Positions 52,837-62,095 of a stretch of DNA of 64,000 nt are shown piece after piece. The position numbers and the translations under genes were made by a program. Numbering within the stretch: position 1 is the first letter of the stretch; every line of letters starts with the position of its first letter. The notes under the pieces were generated by a model. The model did no database searches and was not told where the DNA came from. It worked only from the letters and a program-made list of their open reading frames with translations. Source of the DNA: Amycolatopsis camponoti (lineage in GTDB: Bacteria; Actinomycetota; Actinomycetes; Mycobacteriales; Pseudonocardiaceae). The stretch covers positions 880,501-944,500 of the forward strand of contig NZ_CABVGP010000002.1 of NCBI RefSeq assembly GCF_902497555.1. Direction: 5' to 3'.

Positions 52837-52872
52837 TCCCGGTGACCGGGGGGAAGCGGCGAACCCCCGTGG

Positions 52873-54011
52873 CTAGAACCAGAAGGTGGGCTGCTCGATT
52901 CCGAACCGCAGCTTCGCGTACCGCTTCGAAGCCGCCGCCGAGAAGTAGATGTGCTGGGAAGCCGCGTGGAGGTCGCGGAAGCAGCGCTGCAGTGGCTGGT
53001 CCGCGTGCAGCGCCCCGCCCCCGCGAAACCGAACGCCGTGGTCACCGCGTTCAGCGACGCCTGCATCGCCTGCTGGGTCGCCAGCAGGAACTGCCCCCGC
53101 CGAGCCACGTCCGGGACGTCGCCGGCGCACGCCGTCTCCCACAGCTCGCCGAGCGCGTCGAAGACGAACGCCCGTGCGGAGCGCAGCTGGCCTTCGGCGC
53201 GGGTCAGGGCGATCTGGACGTCGCCGTCCTCGGCGATCGGGCCCGGGCCCGGCGGGCGGAACTTCGCCGGCGCGAACATCGTGAACTCGTCCAGCGCCCG
53301 GCGCGCGATGCCGAGCGGGACGCCCGCCATCATCGTGCCCACCAGGGTGAAGAACGGGAACCGCCACAGCGGCCCCTCGTGGCGCGCCGGGTTCGTGAAC
53401 GGGGACGCGGTGTGCTCCGCGCGCACGACCGCCTCGATCTCGACGTCGTGGCTGCCGGTGCCGCGCAGGCCGGTTACGTCCCAGTTGTCGAGCACCCGCA
53501 CCCCGGCGGCGGGGACGAAGGCCAGCCGCCAGTCGCGGGGGTCGCCGTCGGCGAAGGCGCCGCCGAAGAACAGGTCCGCGTGCGGGCTGCCACTGCAGAA
53601 CGCCCAGCGCCCGGTGAGCCCGAACTTGCCGTCGCCGTCGCTGGTCAGCCGGCCCATCGGCGCGAACACGCCGCCGCCGATCGGGTCCGGGACGGCCGCG
53701 GTCAGCTCGGTCGCCGCGGCCGGATCGAGCCAGGCGAGGAACGCCGAGCCGTTGCCGATCATGATCGTCCAGCCGGCGGAGCCGTCCGCGCGGCAGAGCT
53801 CCTCGACCACCTCGACGATCTCGGCGGGCGGCAGCTCCAGCCCGCCGAGCGCCCGCGGTGTCGCGAGGCGGAAGAGCTCGGCGGCCCGCGCCCGCTCGAC
53901 GAGGTCGCGCGGCAGCGTCCGCAGCTGTTCGGCTTCCACGGCCCGCGCGCTCAGCTCGGGCGCGAGCTCCCGCGCGGCGGTCACGGCGTCGGTGGTGGCT
54001 TGTCCCATCAT
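52873..54011 (-). pseudogene. Acyl-CoA-dehydrogenase-like flavoprotein gene with a frameshift
   Basis: Read from 54011, the frame matches the acyl-CoA dehydrogenase / flavin-dependent hydroxylase family (N-terminal helical domain, DGSAGWTIMIGNGSAF, RWAFCSGSPHADLFFGG, C-terminal helices) up to TTAFGFAGAG near 53020. From there the homologous sequence continues in another frame (ALHADQPLQRCFRDLHAASQ to FGIEQPTFWF, stop at 52873), while the original frame turns into Ser/Arg-rich nonsense. One missing base in the GGGGGCGGGGC run (minus strand, near 53012-53025) explains this. About 380 residues if intact. Either a recent mutation or a sequencing error. Confidence 0.75.
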
Positions 54012-54076
54012 GGTCAGCGCCCCCTCGGGGTGTCACGATAGATGGACGACTATTAGATAGAGGAGTCTCTACTCAA

Positions 54077-54718
54077 ATGTCCGACCCTGTCAAGCGCCGG
54101 TACGACACGTCCCGGCGTCAGGAGCAGGCGCGGGAGAACCGCCGCCGGATCCTGACGGCGGCGTCGGGCCTCTTCCGCGAGAAGGGGTACGCGGGCACCG
54201 CGATGCCCGAGGTCGCGAAGGTCGCGGGGGTCGCGGTCCAGACCGTCTACAAGGCGTTCGCGAACAAGGCGACCCTGCTCAAGGCCGTCTTCGACGTCAC
54301 CCTCGCCGGCGACGACGAGGACGTCCCCATAGCCGGCCGCGACTTCATCGCCGCGATCCAGGCCGAGCCGGACGCCGCCCGGAAGATCGGGATGTACCTC
54401 GAGCACCTCGCCGCGGTCGCCCCGGCGGTGACGCCGGTGCAGCTGCTCGCCCGCGACGCGGCCGCCGCCGACCCCGCGGCCGCCGAGGTCTGGAGGCAGA
54501 TGCGCCGCGAAACGCTGACGGCGATGACGTACTTCGCGGCGGACCTGCTCGCCACCGGGCAGGTCAAGCCCGGCCTGGCCGCCGACGACGTCCGCGACGT
54601 CCTGTGGACCTACCACGGTCCGGAGCAGTACGAGCTGCTGTGCCTGGAGCGCGGGTGGCCGCCGGAGCGCTACGGCCAGTTCCTGCGCGACGCGATCGTC
54701 GCCGCGGTCCTGGTCTAG
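54077..54718 (+). CDS. TetR-family transcriptional regulator
   Basis: A 213-residue TetR protein: helix-turn-helix at about residues 17-63 (RRRILTAASGLFREKGYAGT...VAVQTVYKAFANK) and a helical effector domain. It is divergent from the frameshifted flavoprotein gene with a 65-bp spacer holding CTAT-N3-ATAG and related short repeats, so it probably controls that gene. AGAGGAG precedes ATG 54077. It ends at a shared palindromic terminator. Confidence 0.85.
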   Translation: MSDPVKRRYDTSRRQEQARENRRRILTAASGLFREKGYAGTAMPEVAKVAGVAVQTVYKAFANKATLLKAVFDVTLAGDDEDVPIAGRDFIAAIQAEPDAARKIGMYLEHLAAVAPAVTPVQLLARDAAAADPAAAEVWRQMRRETLTAMTYFAADLLATGQVKPGLAADDVRDVLWTYHGPEQYELLCLERGWPPERYGQFLRDAIVAAVLV

Positions 54719-54723
54719 ACATG

Positions 54724-54755
54724 CCGGAGGCCACCGCCGCGGCGGTGGCCTCCGG
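54724..54755. terminator. Perfect 32-bp palindrome, bidirectional terminator
   Basis: The arms CCGGAGGCCACCGCC (54724-54738) and GGCGGTGGCCTCCGG (54741-54755) pair perfectly around GC. It lies 5 nt after the TetR stop and 14 nt from the stop of the convergent gene, so it probably ends both transcripts. Confidence 0.8.
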
Positions 54756-54769
54756 GGCTGCCCTTGTCG

Positions 54770-55393
54770 CTACTGCGCGTGCGTGGTGCTGCCGCCCGTC
54801 GTCGAGGACGTGCCGGTCCCGGTCGGCGACGGCGAACCCGCGGTGCTGGTCCCGCCTCCACCGGTCGGCGACGGCGTCGTCGTCGGGGGCGTGGTCGTGG
54901 GATCCGGTGTCGTGGTCGGCGGCGTCGTCTTGGGCGTCGTCGGGGGCGTGGTCTTCGGCGTCGTCACCGGGGGCGGGTTGCCCGTGTCGTCGCGGGGCGG
55001 CGGGGGCGGGTCGGCGTGGGTGACCACCGTGGTCGTGGTCTTGCCGTCCGGGCTGACCGACACGACCGTGCTCGGCGCGATCGACGGGGCGGCCGACGAC
55101 GTCGGCGACGTCGGCGCGCCGACGGTCGACGGGCCCGCCGACGAGGGGGTGTTCGACGCCGTCTGCAGGCCGGCCTGCGAGGTGCCCTGGCCGCCGATGC
55201 CGCCGGGGCCGCCCGCGGTGGTGGCGGGGTCGGGGCCGGCGAGCTCGGCGACCGCGGCGAACGCGGTCGCGACGACCAGCCCGGCCACCCCGAGCACGAC
55301 GTACCCGGTGCGGTTCGGTTTGCTGCTCTTCGGCGGGGCGGTGTCGATCCTGGTCACGTGCGAGCTCGATGCGGACCCGTCGGGGCGGGGCAT
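54770..55393 (-). CDS. Pro/Thr-rich membrane-anchored protein of unknown function
   Basis: The 207-residue product has a short cytoplasmic N-terminus, one membrane helix (about residues 30-50) and a long low-complexity outer part. Residues 130-207 are mainly Pro, Thr, Ser and Gly with TTP and KTTPPTT repeats, likely a disordered cell-wall-spanning stalk and possibly O-mannosylated. No enzymatic domain is visible. ATG 55393. Repeat-based reading frames are easily mis-called, but codon use and the anchor support a gene. Confidence 0.6.
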   Translation of the reverse strand: MPRPDGSASSSHVTRIDTAPPKSSKPNRTGYVVLGVAGLVVATAFAAVAELAGPDPATTAGGPGGIGGQGTSQAGLQTASNTPSSAGPSTVGAPTSPTSSAAPSIAPSTVVSVSPDGKTTTTVVTHADPPPPPRDDTGNPPPVTTPKTTPPTTPKTTPPTTTPDPTTTPPTTTPSPTGGGGTSTAGSPSPTGTGTSSTTGGSTTHAQ

Positions 55394-55578
55394 TGCAGGC
55401 TCCTCGGGGGGTCGGGAGGCGCGGTGGGAGGTCGTGAATCGATCACTGCTTCCCCGGGCGGGGGAACCCGGGAGGACGACCTCGGCGGCGAGGCTATCAC
55501 CGTCGGTGCCCTATTCGGCCAGGTAGTGAGCCTGCGTGATCACTGTGCGCAGTCGATGTGTCCGGAAAGGATGAAAGC

Positions 55579-55866
55579 GTGAGTGAGCAACAAACGAACA
55601 CACGATTGACGGCGTGGGTGCGCGGCCGGGTCCAGGGGGTCGGTTTCCGCTGGTGGACCCGCAGCAGGGCGCTCGAGCTCGGCCTGGTGGGCAGTGCTCG
55701 CAACATGCCCGACGGGCGTGTCGAGGTCATAGCGGAGGGTGATCGAGACCACTGTGAGCGGTTGCTGGCCATCCTGCGGTCGGGAGAATCACCCGGAAGT
55801 GTGGAGACCGTTGTCGAGCGCTGGTCCGACCCGAAAGGGGGACTCAGCGGCTTCCTGGAACGCTGA
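55579..55866 (+). CDS. acyP: Acylphosphatase
   Basis: A 95-residue acylphosphatase with both catalytic residues: R24 in GVGFR and N42 in ARNMPDG. It hydrolyses acyl phosphates. GTG 55579 is preceded by GAAAGG; GTG 55558 would add seven residues. It lies 169 nt upstream of smc in the same direction, an arrangement common in actinobacteria. No separate terminator is seen between them. Confidence 0.94.
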   Translation: MSEQQTNTRLTAWVRGRVQGVGFRWWTRSRALELGLVGSARNMPDGRVEVIAEGDRDHCERLLAILRSGESPGSVETVVERWSDPKGGLSGFLER

Positions 55867-56035
55867 CGCGGGCCTTGGTACTTCCGGGGCGGGTGTGGCG
55901 CAGGAGGTTGCTGTGACCTCCGAGGATGTGCTAAGGCGCGCCGATGAGGGGGCGCGTCCGGCGGCCCGTGGGGACCCCCGGGTAGCCTGGGACGATTGAA
56001 TCGCCAGTACCGGCAGCCAGAGGGGTCAGCACCCA

Positions 56036-59000
56036 GTGCACCTGAAAAGCCTGACGCTCAAGGGCTTCAAGTCCTTCGCCTCGGCCACCACGCTGCGCTT
56101 CGAGCCGGGCATCACCTGCGTTGTCGGGCCGAACGGCTCGGGCAAGTCCAACGTGCTGGACGCCCTGCGCTGGGTCATGGGCACCCAGGGCGCCAAGGAC
56201 CTGCGCGGCGGCAAGATGGAGGACGTCATCTTCGCCGGCACCGCGGGCCGCGCCCCGCTCGGCCGCGCCGAGGTCACCCTCACCATCGACAACGCCGACG
56301 GCGCGCTCCCCATCGAGTACGCCGAGGTGTCGATCACCCGCCGGATGTTCCGCGACGGCGCCAGCGAGTACGAGATCAACGGCGACCGCTGCCGCCTGAT
56401 GGACGTCCAGGAACTGCTGTCGGACTCCGGCATCGGCCGCGAGATGCACGTCATCGTCGGGCAGGGCCAGCTCTCGGCGATCCTTGAATCCAAGCCCGAA
56501 GAGCGCCGCGCCTTCATCGAAGAGGCCGCCGGCGTCCTCAAGCACCGCAAGCGCAAGGAACAGACCCTGCGCAAGCTGGCCAACATGCAGGGCAACCTCG
56601 ACCGCCTCGGCGACCTCACCACCGAGCTGCGCCGCCAGCTCAAGCCGCTGGGCAAGCAGGCCGAGATCGCCCGGCGGGCCCAGGCCGTCCAGTCCGAGCT
56701 GCGCGACTCCCGCCTGCGCCTGCTCGCCGACGACCTGGTCACCCAGCGCAGCGCGATCTCCCGCGACGAGGCCGACGAGAAGACCGCCCGCCAGCGCCGC
56801 GCCGAGGTCGAGCAGACCCTCGAGATCGTCTCCGCCGAGGAGACCGAGCTGGAGTCGTCGCTCGCCGAGGACGCGCCGCTGCTGCAGACCGCCCAGGAAA
56901 CCTGGTACAAGCTCTCCGCGCTGGCCGAGCGCCTGCGCGGCACCGTCCGGCTGGCCATCGAGCGGCAGCGCCACCTGTCGGCCGACGTCTCGACGTCGAC
57001 CGGCGGCCGTGATCCCGAAGAGCTCCTCGAAGAGGCCGAGCGCGTCGCCGAGCAGGAAGAGGAGCTCAACGAGGCCGTCATGGAGGCCCGGGAGCTGCTC
57101 GCCCAGACCGTCCTCCGGCGCGAAGACCTCGAACAGCGCGTCCAGGCCGCCGAGCGCGCGCACTGGGCCGCCGTCCGCGCGATCGCCGACCGCCGCGAGG
57201 GCATGGCCAAGCTGACCGGCCAGGTCGAGGCGCTGCGCAGCAAGAACGGCGCCACCTCCGACGAGATCGACCGCCTCAGCGTCTCCCTCGAGGAGTCCGC
57301 GGAACGCGCCGAGATCGCCGTCGAAGAGCTCGAAGTAGCGAAGGCGGAAGGCGGCGTCGAGGAGTCCGACGACTCCGGCCTGATGGACCGCCACGACCGC
57401 GCGGTCGAGGCCAACAACGCGGCCAAGGCGCGCGTCGAAGAGCTGGTCAAGGCCGAACGCGCCGCCGAGCGCGAGATCGCGTCCGAGAAGGCGCGCGTCG
57501 AGGCGCTGTCGATGGGCCTGCGGCGCAAGGACGGCGCGGGCGCGCTGCTCGGCGCGTCCCACGAGCTGCCGGGCCTGCTCGGCTCGGTCGCCGCGCTGCT
57601 GACCGTCGAGCCGGGCTACGAGGTCGCGCTGGCCGCGGCACTCGGCCCGGTGGCCGACGCGGTCGCCGTCACCGGCGGCGAGGACGCCCTGCGCGCCCTG
57701 AAGTACTTGAAGGACACCGACTCCGGCCGCGCGGGCATCCTGCTCGGCGGGCCTGAGTCCACTGTGGACACGTACTCGTGGCCGTCGCTGCCGGACGGCG
57801 CGCGCTGGGCCCGCGAGGTCGTCACGGCGCCGGCGCAGCTGCGGCCCGCCGTCGAGCAGGCCCTCGACAAGCTCGCCCTGGTCCGCGACCTCGAGTCGGC
57901 GCGCCACCTGGTCGCCGTGCACCCGGAGGTCCGGGCGGTCACGGCCGAGGGCGACGTCTTCGGCGCCCGCTGGGCGATCGGCGGCTCGGGCAAGCGCGAG
58001 AGCGTCATCGAGGTCCAGGCGGCCGTCGACGAGGCCGGGGAGCGGCTGCGCACGGCCGAACGCTCGCTGGAGCGCTACGCGGCCGAGCTGGAAGGCGCCC
58101 GCGCCGAGCAGCAAGCGCGTCGCGAAGAGGTTTCCCAGGCCAAGGACGCCCTCGGCGAGGCCAAGGTGCGCAAGGCACGCTCGTCGGAGCGGCTCAGCCG
58201 GCTGCAGCAGGCGGCCCGCCAGGCCCAGGCCGAGGTCGAACGCTTCAGCGGCCAGCGCGCGAAGGTCGAGCAGAGCCGCGAGCAGGCCCTGGCCCAGCTC
58301 GCCGAGCTGGAGGAACGGCTCGCCGCCGTCGCCGAGCAGCCCGTCGAGGACGACCCGGACACCGCCGAGCGCGACGCCGCCGTCGAAGAGCTGGCCGTCG
58401 TCCGGCAGGAAGAGATGGAAGCGCGGCTCGCGCAGCGCACCGCCGAAGAGCGGGCGCGCAGCATCGCGGGCAAGGCCGAGGGCCTCCGCCGCGCCGCGCA
58501 CGCCGAGCAGCAGGCCCGCGAACGCGCCGAGCGCGCGGCCGCGAACCGCAAGCGCGGCGCCGAGATCGCCAACGCCGTCGTCAACGGCGGCGAGATCGCC
58601 CTGGACCGCATCGAGCAGTCGGTCCAGCGCGCGGCTGCCGAGCGCGACCAGGTCCAGGCCCGCCGCCAGAGCCGCGAGGCCGCGCTGACCGGCGTCCGCG
58701 CCAAGGTCCGCGAGCTGACCGGCGAGCTGGAGAAGCTGACCGACGCCGTCCACCGCGACGAGGTCCTGCGCGCCGAGCAGCGGCTCCGGCTGGAGACCCT
58801 GGAAGCCAAGATCGCCGAGGACTTCGGCATCGGGCTCACGGAACTGGTGCAGGAGTACGGCCCGGACGTCCCGGTCCCGCCGAGCGCGGGCGAGATGGCC
58901 GAGTACGAGGCGGCCAAGGACCGCGGCGAGGACGTCACCCCGCCGCCGCCGATGCCCTACGACCGCGACACCCAGGCTCGCCGCGCCAAGCGCGCCGAGA

Positions 59001-59638
59001 AGGACTTGTCGTTGCTGGGCAAGGTGAACCCGCTGGCGCTCGAGGAGTTCGCGGCGCTGGAGGAGCGGTACAAGTTCCTCTCCACGCAGCTGGAGGACCT
59101 CAAGGACACGCGCAAGGACCTCGAGGCGGTCATCAAGCAGGTCGACGAGAAGATCCTCGAGGTCTTCGCCGGGGCCTACGCGGACGTGGCCCGCGAGTTC
59201 GAGACGGTGTTCAGCGTGCTGTTCCCCGGCGGCGAGGGCCGGATGGTCCTGACCGAGCCGGACGACCTGCTGAGCACCGGCGTCGACGTCGAAGCGCGCC
59301 CGCCGGGCAAGAAGGTCAAGCGGCTTTCGCTGCTGTCCGGTGGCGAGAAGTCGCTGGTCGCGGTGGGCATGCTGGTCGCGATCTTCCGCGCCCGGCCGTC
59401 ACCCTTCTACGTGATGGACGAGGTCGAGGCCGCGCTGGACGACACCAACATGCGCCGGCTGATCGGGCTCCTGGAGCAGCTGCGCGACTCGTCGCAGCTG
59501 ATCATCATCACCCACCAGAAGCCGACGATGGAGATCGCCGACGCGCTCTACGGCGTGAGCATGCAGGGCGACGGCATCACGAAGGTGATCTCGCAGCGCC
59601 TGCGCACGGCCGACGACGAGCCGGTCGCGGTCGGCTGA
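56036..59638 (+). CDS. smc: Chromosome segregation protein SMC
   Basis: A 1200-residue SMC ATPase. Walker A GPNGSGKS (31-38), long coiled coils rich in Ala, Glu and Arg, a hinge near residues 510-660, the ABC signature LSGGEKS (1100-1106) and Walker B with D1128/E1129 (YVMDEVEAALDD). It organises and segregates the chromosome with ScpAB. GTG 56036 gives the canonical MHLKSLTLKGFKSFA start. A palindromic word copy lies at 57757-57769 in the hinge-coding part. Confidence 0.97.
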   Translation: MHLKSLTLKGFKSFASATTLRFEPGITCVVGPNGSGKSNVLDALRWVMGTQGAKDLRGGKMEDVIFAGTAGRAPLGRAEVTLTIDNADGALPIEYAEVSITRRMFRDGASEYEINGDRCRLMDVQELLSDSGIGREMHVIVGQGQLSAILESKPEERRAFIEEAAGVLKHRKRKEQTLRKLANMQGNLDRLGDLTTELRRQLKPLGKQAEIARRAQAVQSELRDSRLRLLADDLVTQRSAISRDEADEKTARQRRAEVEQTLEIVSAEETELESSLAEDAPLLQTAQETWYKLSALAERLRGTVRLAIERQRHLSADVSTSTGGRDPEELLEEAERVAEQEEELNEAVMEARELLAQTVLRREDLEQRVQAAERAHWAAVRAIADRREGMAKLTGQVEALRSKNGATSDEIDRLSVSLEESAERAEIAVEELEVAKAEGGVEESDDSGLMDRHDRAVEANNAAKARVEELVKAERAAEREIASEKARVEALSMGLRRKDGAGALLGASHELPGLLGSVAALLTVEPGYEVALAAALGPVADAVAVTGGEDALRALKYLKDTDSGRAGILLGGPESTVDTYSWPSLPDGARWAREVVTAPAQLRPAVEQALDKLALVRDLESARHLVAVHPEVRAVTAEGDVFGARWAIGGSGKRESVIEVQAAVDEAGERLRTAERSLERYAAELEGARAEQQARREEVSQAKDALGEAKVRKARSSERLSRLQQAARQAQAEVERFSGQRAKVEQSREQALAQLAELEERLAAVAEQPVEDDPDTAERDAAVEELAVVRQEEMEARLAQRTAEERARSIAGKAEGLRRAAHAEQQARERAERAAANRKRGAEIANAVVNGGEIALDRIEQSVQRAAAERDQVQARRQSREAALTGVRAKVRELTGELEKLTDAVHRDEVLRAEQRLRLETLEAKIAEDFGIGLTELVQEYGPDVPVPPSAGEMAEYEAAKDRGEDVTPPPPMPYDRDTQARRAKRAEKDLSLLGKVNPLALEEFAALEERYKFLSTQLEDLKDTRKDLEAVIKQVDEKILEVFAGAYADVAREFETVFSVLFPGGEGRMVLTEPDDLLSTGVDVEARPPGKKVKRLSLLSGGEKSLVAVGMLVAIFRARPSPFYVMDEVEAALDDTNMRRLIGLLEQLRDSSQLIIITHQKPTMEIADALYGVSMQGDGITKVISQRLRTADDEPVAVG

Positions 59639-59642
59639 CGCG

Positions 59643-59867
59643 TCACATGTCGTCTTCGCGCGGCGCGCGGCGGTCGTCGCCCCGCACGCGCGGCTCGTAG
59701 GTGCTCAGGTCGTTGCCGACGCTGCCGGCGTCGCCGATGTTCGGGCGCCGACCGCCGGGCCGGAGCATGCCGTGCTTGACCCCGCGCTTGCGGTCGAGCC
59801 GGTCCATGACCAGGCCGATGACGAGCAGCACGGCGAGGACCACGCCGATGCCGATGAAGAACCCCAT
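59643..59867 (-). CDS. Small membrane protein of unknown function
   Basis: A 74-residue protein with one N-terminal membrane helix (about residues 3-21) and a polar, Arg/Asp-rich tail. The pattern is typical of small conserved actinobacterial membrane proteins, but I cannot name the family. ATG 59867. It is convergent with smc, only 4 nt apart, and no hairpin separates them. Confidence 0.65.
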   Translation of the reverse strand: MGFFIGIGVVLAVLLVIGLVMDRLDRKRGVKHGMLRPGGRRPNIGDAGSVGNDLSTYEPRVRGDDRRAPREDDM

Positions 59868-59879
59868 GTGAGACCCCCT

Positions 59880-59908
59880 CTCCCGCTCCCAGGTTACGGG
59901 AGCGGGAG
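59880..59908 (-). terminator. Terminator after the DUF3455-like gene
   Basis: CTCCCGCTCCC (59880-59890) and GGGAGCGGGAG (59898-59908) form a perfect 11-bp stem with a 7-nt loop, just downstream of the minus-strand gene ending at 59924. Confidence 0.7.
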
Positions 59909-59923
59909 GGCGGTCACATCCCC

Positions 59924-60424
59924 TTAGTCGGCGACCCAGAAGGCGTAGTCGGCCGAGTAGCGGGCCGCCGTCTGCGCGCCGTCCGTGCAGGTCCCGGCCG
60001 GGGCGAGGCCGCCGCGCGTGTTCAGGCGCTGGACGTAGGTCACCTTGCCGAAGATCCCGTCACCCGTGTTGAGGTTCGCCTTGAGCAGCACCTCCGGGAT
60101 CGCGCCGTCCCGCGGGGCGGTGGCCACCGCCGCCGCGCCGACCGTGCTGCCGTCCACAATGGACGTCCACACCGGACCCTTGCTGTGCAGTGCCACCGGC
60201 TTGCCGTGTTTCGACAGCACCGCCGCGGGCTGGATCAGCGTCCACGCGCCCGCGGTGCACCCGTAGATCTGCACGCCCTCGGCCGGGAACGTCGCCAGCG
60301 CGTGGTTGCCGGCCGGGACCTTGATCGCGGCCGGCACCTTCGGGCCCGCCGGGCTGGCCGAAGCCGTCGCCGCGCCGCCGACCAGCAGGGCGCCGATCGC
60401 GAGCGCCACCGTCATCCGCTTCAT
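59924..60424 (-). CDS. Secreted protein, DUF3455-like
   Basis: A 166-residue protein with a cleavable signal peptide (about residues 1-23, ASA). The mature part begins with VPAGNHALATFPAEGVQIYGC and contains VLSKHGKPVALHSKGPVWTS and YVQRLNTRGGLAP, the pattern of DUF3455 proteins. Function unknown. ATG 60424. It is isolated by terminators on both sides, so it is monocistronic. Confidence 0.75.
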   Translation of the reverse strand: MKRMTVALAIGALLVGGAATASASPAGPKVPAAIKVPAGNHALATFPAEGVQIYGCTAGAWTLIQPAAVLSKHGKPVALHSKGPVWTSIVDGSTVGAAAVATAPRDGAIPEVLLKANLNTGDGIFGKVTYVQRLNTRGGLAPAGTCTDGAQTAARYSADYAFWVAD

Positions 60425-60455
60425 GAACCCACCTTCGATTCCTCCCGCCGCTTCT

Positions 60456-60491
60456 CGGCGGGCTCCCGCACCTCGACACGGGAGCCCGCCG
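60456..60491 (-). terminator. Terminator after the anmK-symporter operon
   Basis: CGGCGGGCTCCCG (60456-60468) and CGGGAGCCCGCCG (60479-60491) form a perfect 13-bp stem around a 10-nt loop, 17 nt past the symporter stop on the minus strand. Confidence 0.8.
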
Positions 60492-60508
60492 GAAACGGTT
60501 CAAAAGGA

Positions 60509-62074
60509 TCAGGCGGCGGGGACCTCTTCCGCTTCACCGACTGCGTTGGCCTCGGCCGCCTTCGGGTCCGGCGTCCGGTGCCGCAGCGAAAGCAACCCGC
60601 CCACGACCAGCGTGATCACCACGCCCAGCAGCGTGTACCAGGGGTAGGCGAGAGCCACGCGATCGCCGGCCGCCTTCGAGAAGTCGATCCCGATGAACCC
60701 GCCGGTCTTCGCGCTGAACTTCACCCCGAGGATCACGAACGCCATCACCACGACCGTGGCGACGAACGCGATGATCGCGTCCAGCTGCCGGGCCTTCTTG
60801 ATCAGCAGGCCGAGCAGGAACGACCCGAGCAGTGCGCCGTAGGTGTACCCGGTGATGGCCAGGCCCAGCTCGATCACCGAGTTCTTCGTGGTGGAGAACA
60901 GCGACGCGAAGAGCGCGAACACGACCGCCCAGATCAGCGTCCACATGCGGCCGTGCTGGAGCAGCTTCGAATCCTCCGGCGAGCGCTTGGTGAACCGCTG
61001 GTAGAGGTCGGCCACGGTCGACGTCGAAAGGGCGTTGAGCGCCGAAGCCAACGCGCCCATGGTCGACGCGAGCACGCCCGCGATGAGCAGGCCCGAGACG
61101 CCGACCGGCAGGTCGTCGATGATGAACCGCGAGAACACGTCGTCCGGGCTCTGCAGGCCGAGCTGCGCGACCGACTTGCGGCCGTTGAACACCCACAGCA
61201 TCGCCCCGACCAGCAGGAACAGCGCGAACTGGATGGTGACGATGATGCCACTGCCGATGAGCGCCTTCTGGCCGTCGCGCAGGCTGCGCGTGGCCATCAG
61301 CCGCTGCGCGATCAGCTGGTCGGCGCCGTGCGAGGCCATGGACAGCGCCGCGCCGCCGAGCACCGCCGTGATGAAGGCGTACGGGCTGGTCAGCAGGTTC
61401 TTAGAGAAGTCGACGAGCATGAACTTGCCGTCGTCGGACGCCTGGCTCATCCAGTCACCCGGCAGCTTGTTCAGCAGCACGATCGCGGCCACCGCCGCGC
61501 CGCCGAGGTAGAGCGTGAGCTGGATGACGTCGACCCACACGACGGCCTTGATCCCGCCGATGTAGGCGTAGATCAGCGTCAGCGCGGTCAGGATCACCAC
61601 GATCACCCAGTAGTCCAGGTGGATGTTGTAGTGCCCGAGGATCACCTTGATCGGGATCGCGCCGGCGAACAGGCGGACACCTTCGGCGAGCAGCCGCGTG
61701 ATCACGAACGTCACCGACGCCGTGCCCTGCAGCCCGGACCCGAACCGCTTGCCCAGGAACGCGTACGCGCTCACGAGGTTGCCCTTGAAGTACCGCGGCA
61801 GCAGCACGAACGCGGCGATCGTCCGGCCGATGATGTAGCCGAAGGCCAGCTGCAGGAACAGGAACGCGTTGCCGAAGACGAGACCCGGCGTGCTGATCAC
61901 GGTGAGCGTCGAGGTCTCCGTGGCCACCACGGACAGCATCACCGCACCCCACGGGAGGCTGCGCTCGCCGACGAAGTAGTCGGCCGCCGACCGTTGCTTG
62001 CGGCCGACGAGCACGCCTATCAGCGGCATCGCCGCCAGGTAGACCACGATGATGGCGAGGTCAACACCGCGCAT
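60509..62074 (-). CDS. Sodium:solute symporter (SSS family)
   Basis: A 521-residue transporter with about thirteen helices. It begins MRGVDLAIIVVYLAAM and has SSS features such as SADDYF-like SAADYFVGERSLPWGAVMLSVVATE and IGGIKAVVWVDVIQ. It follows anmK by 21 nt with AGGAGAAG, so the two genes form one operon. SSS proteins of this branch carry sugars or sialic-acid-like acids. I infer a cell-wall-derived amino sugar such as anhydro-MurNAc or MurNAc as substrate; this is untested. Confidence 0.88.
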   Translation of the reverse strand: MRGVDLAIIVVYLAAMPLIGVLVGRKQRSAADYFVGERSLPWGAVMLSVVATETSTLTVISTPGLVFGNAFLFLQLAFGYIIGRTIAAFVLLPRYFKGNLVSAYAFLGKRFGSGLQGTASVTFVITRLLAEGVRLFAGAIPIKVILGHYNIHLDYWVIVVILTALTLIYAYIGGIKAVVWVDVIQLTLYLGGAAVAAIVLLNKLPGDWMSQASDDGKFMLVDFSKNLLTSPYAFITAVLGGAALSMASHGADQLIAQRLMATRSLRDGQKALIGSGIIVTIQFALFLLVGAMLWVFNGRKSVAQLGLQSPDDVFSRFIIDDLPVGVSGLLIAGVLASTMGALASALNALSTSTVADLYQRFTKRSPEDSKLLQHGRMWTLIWAVVFALFASLFSTTKNSVIELGLAITGYTYGALLGSFLLGLLIKKARQLDAIIAFVATVVVMAFVILGVKFSAKTGGFIGIDFSKAAGDRVALAYPWYTLLGVVITLVVGGLLSLRHRTPDPKAAEANAVGEAEEVPAA

Positions 62075-62095
62075 GGACTTCTCCTACTGTCATCT

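Noticed and set aside
55931..58753. Open frame of about 940 codons antisense to smc
   Set aside because: Leu/Gly/Ala-rich shadow of the smc coiled-coil coding pattern.
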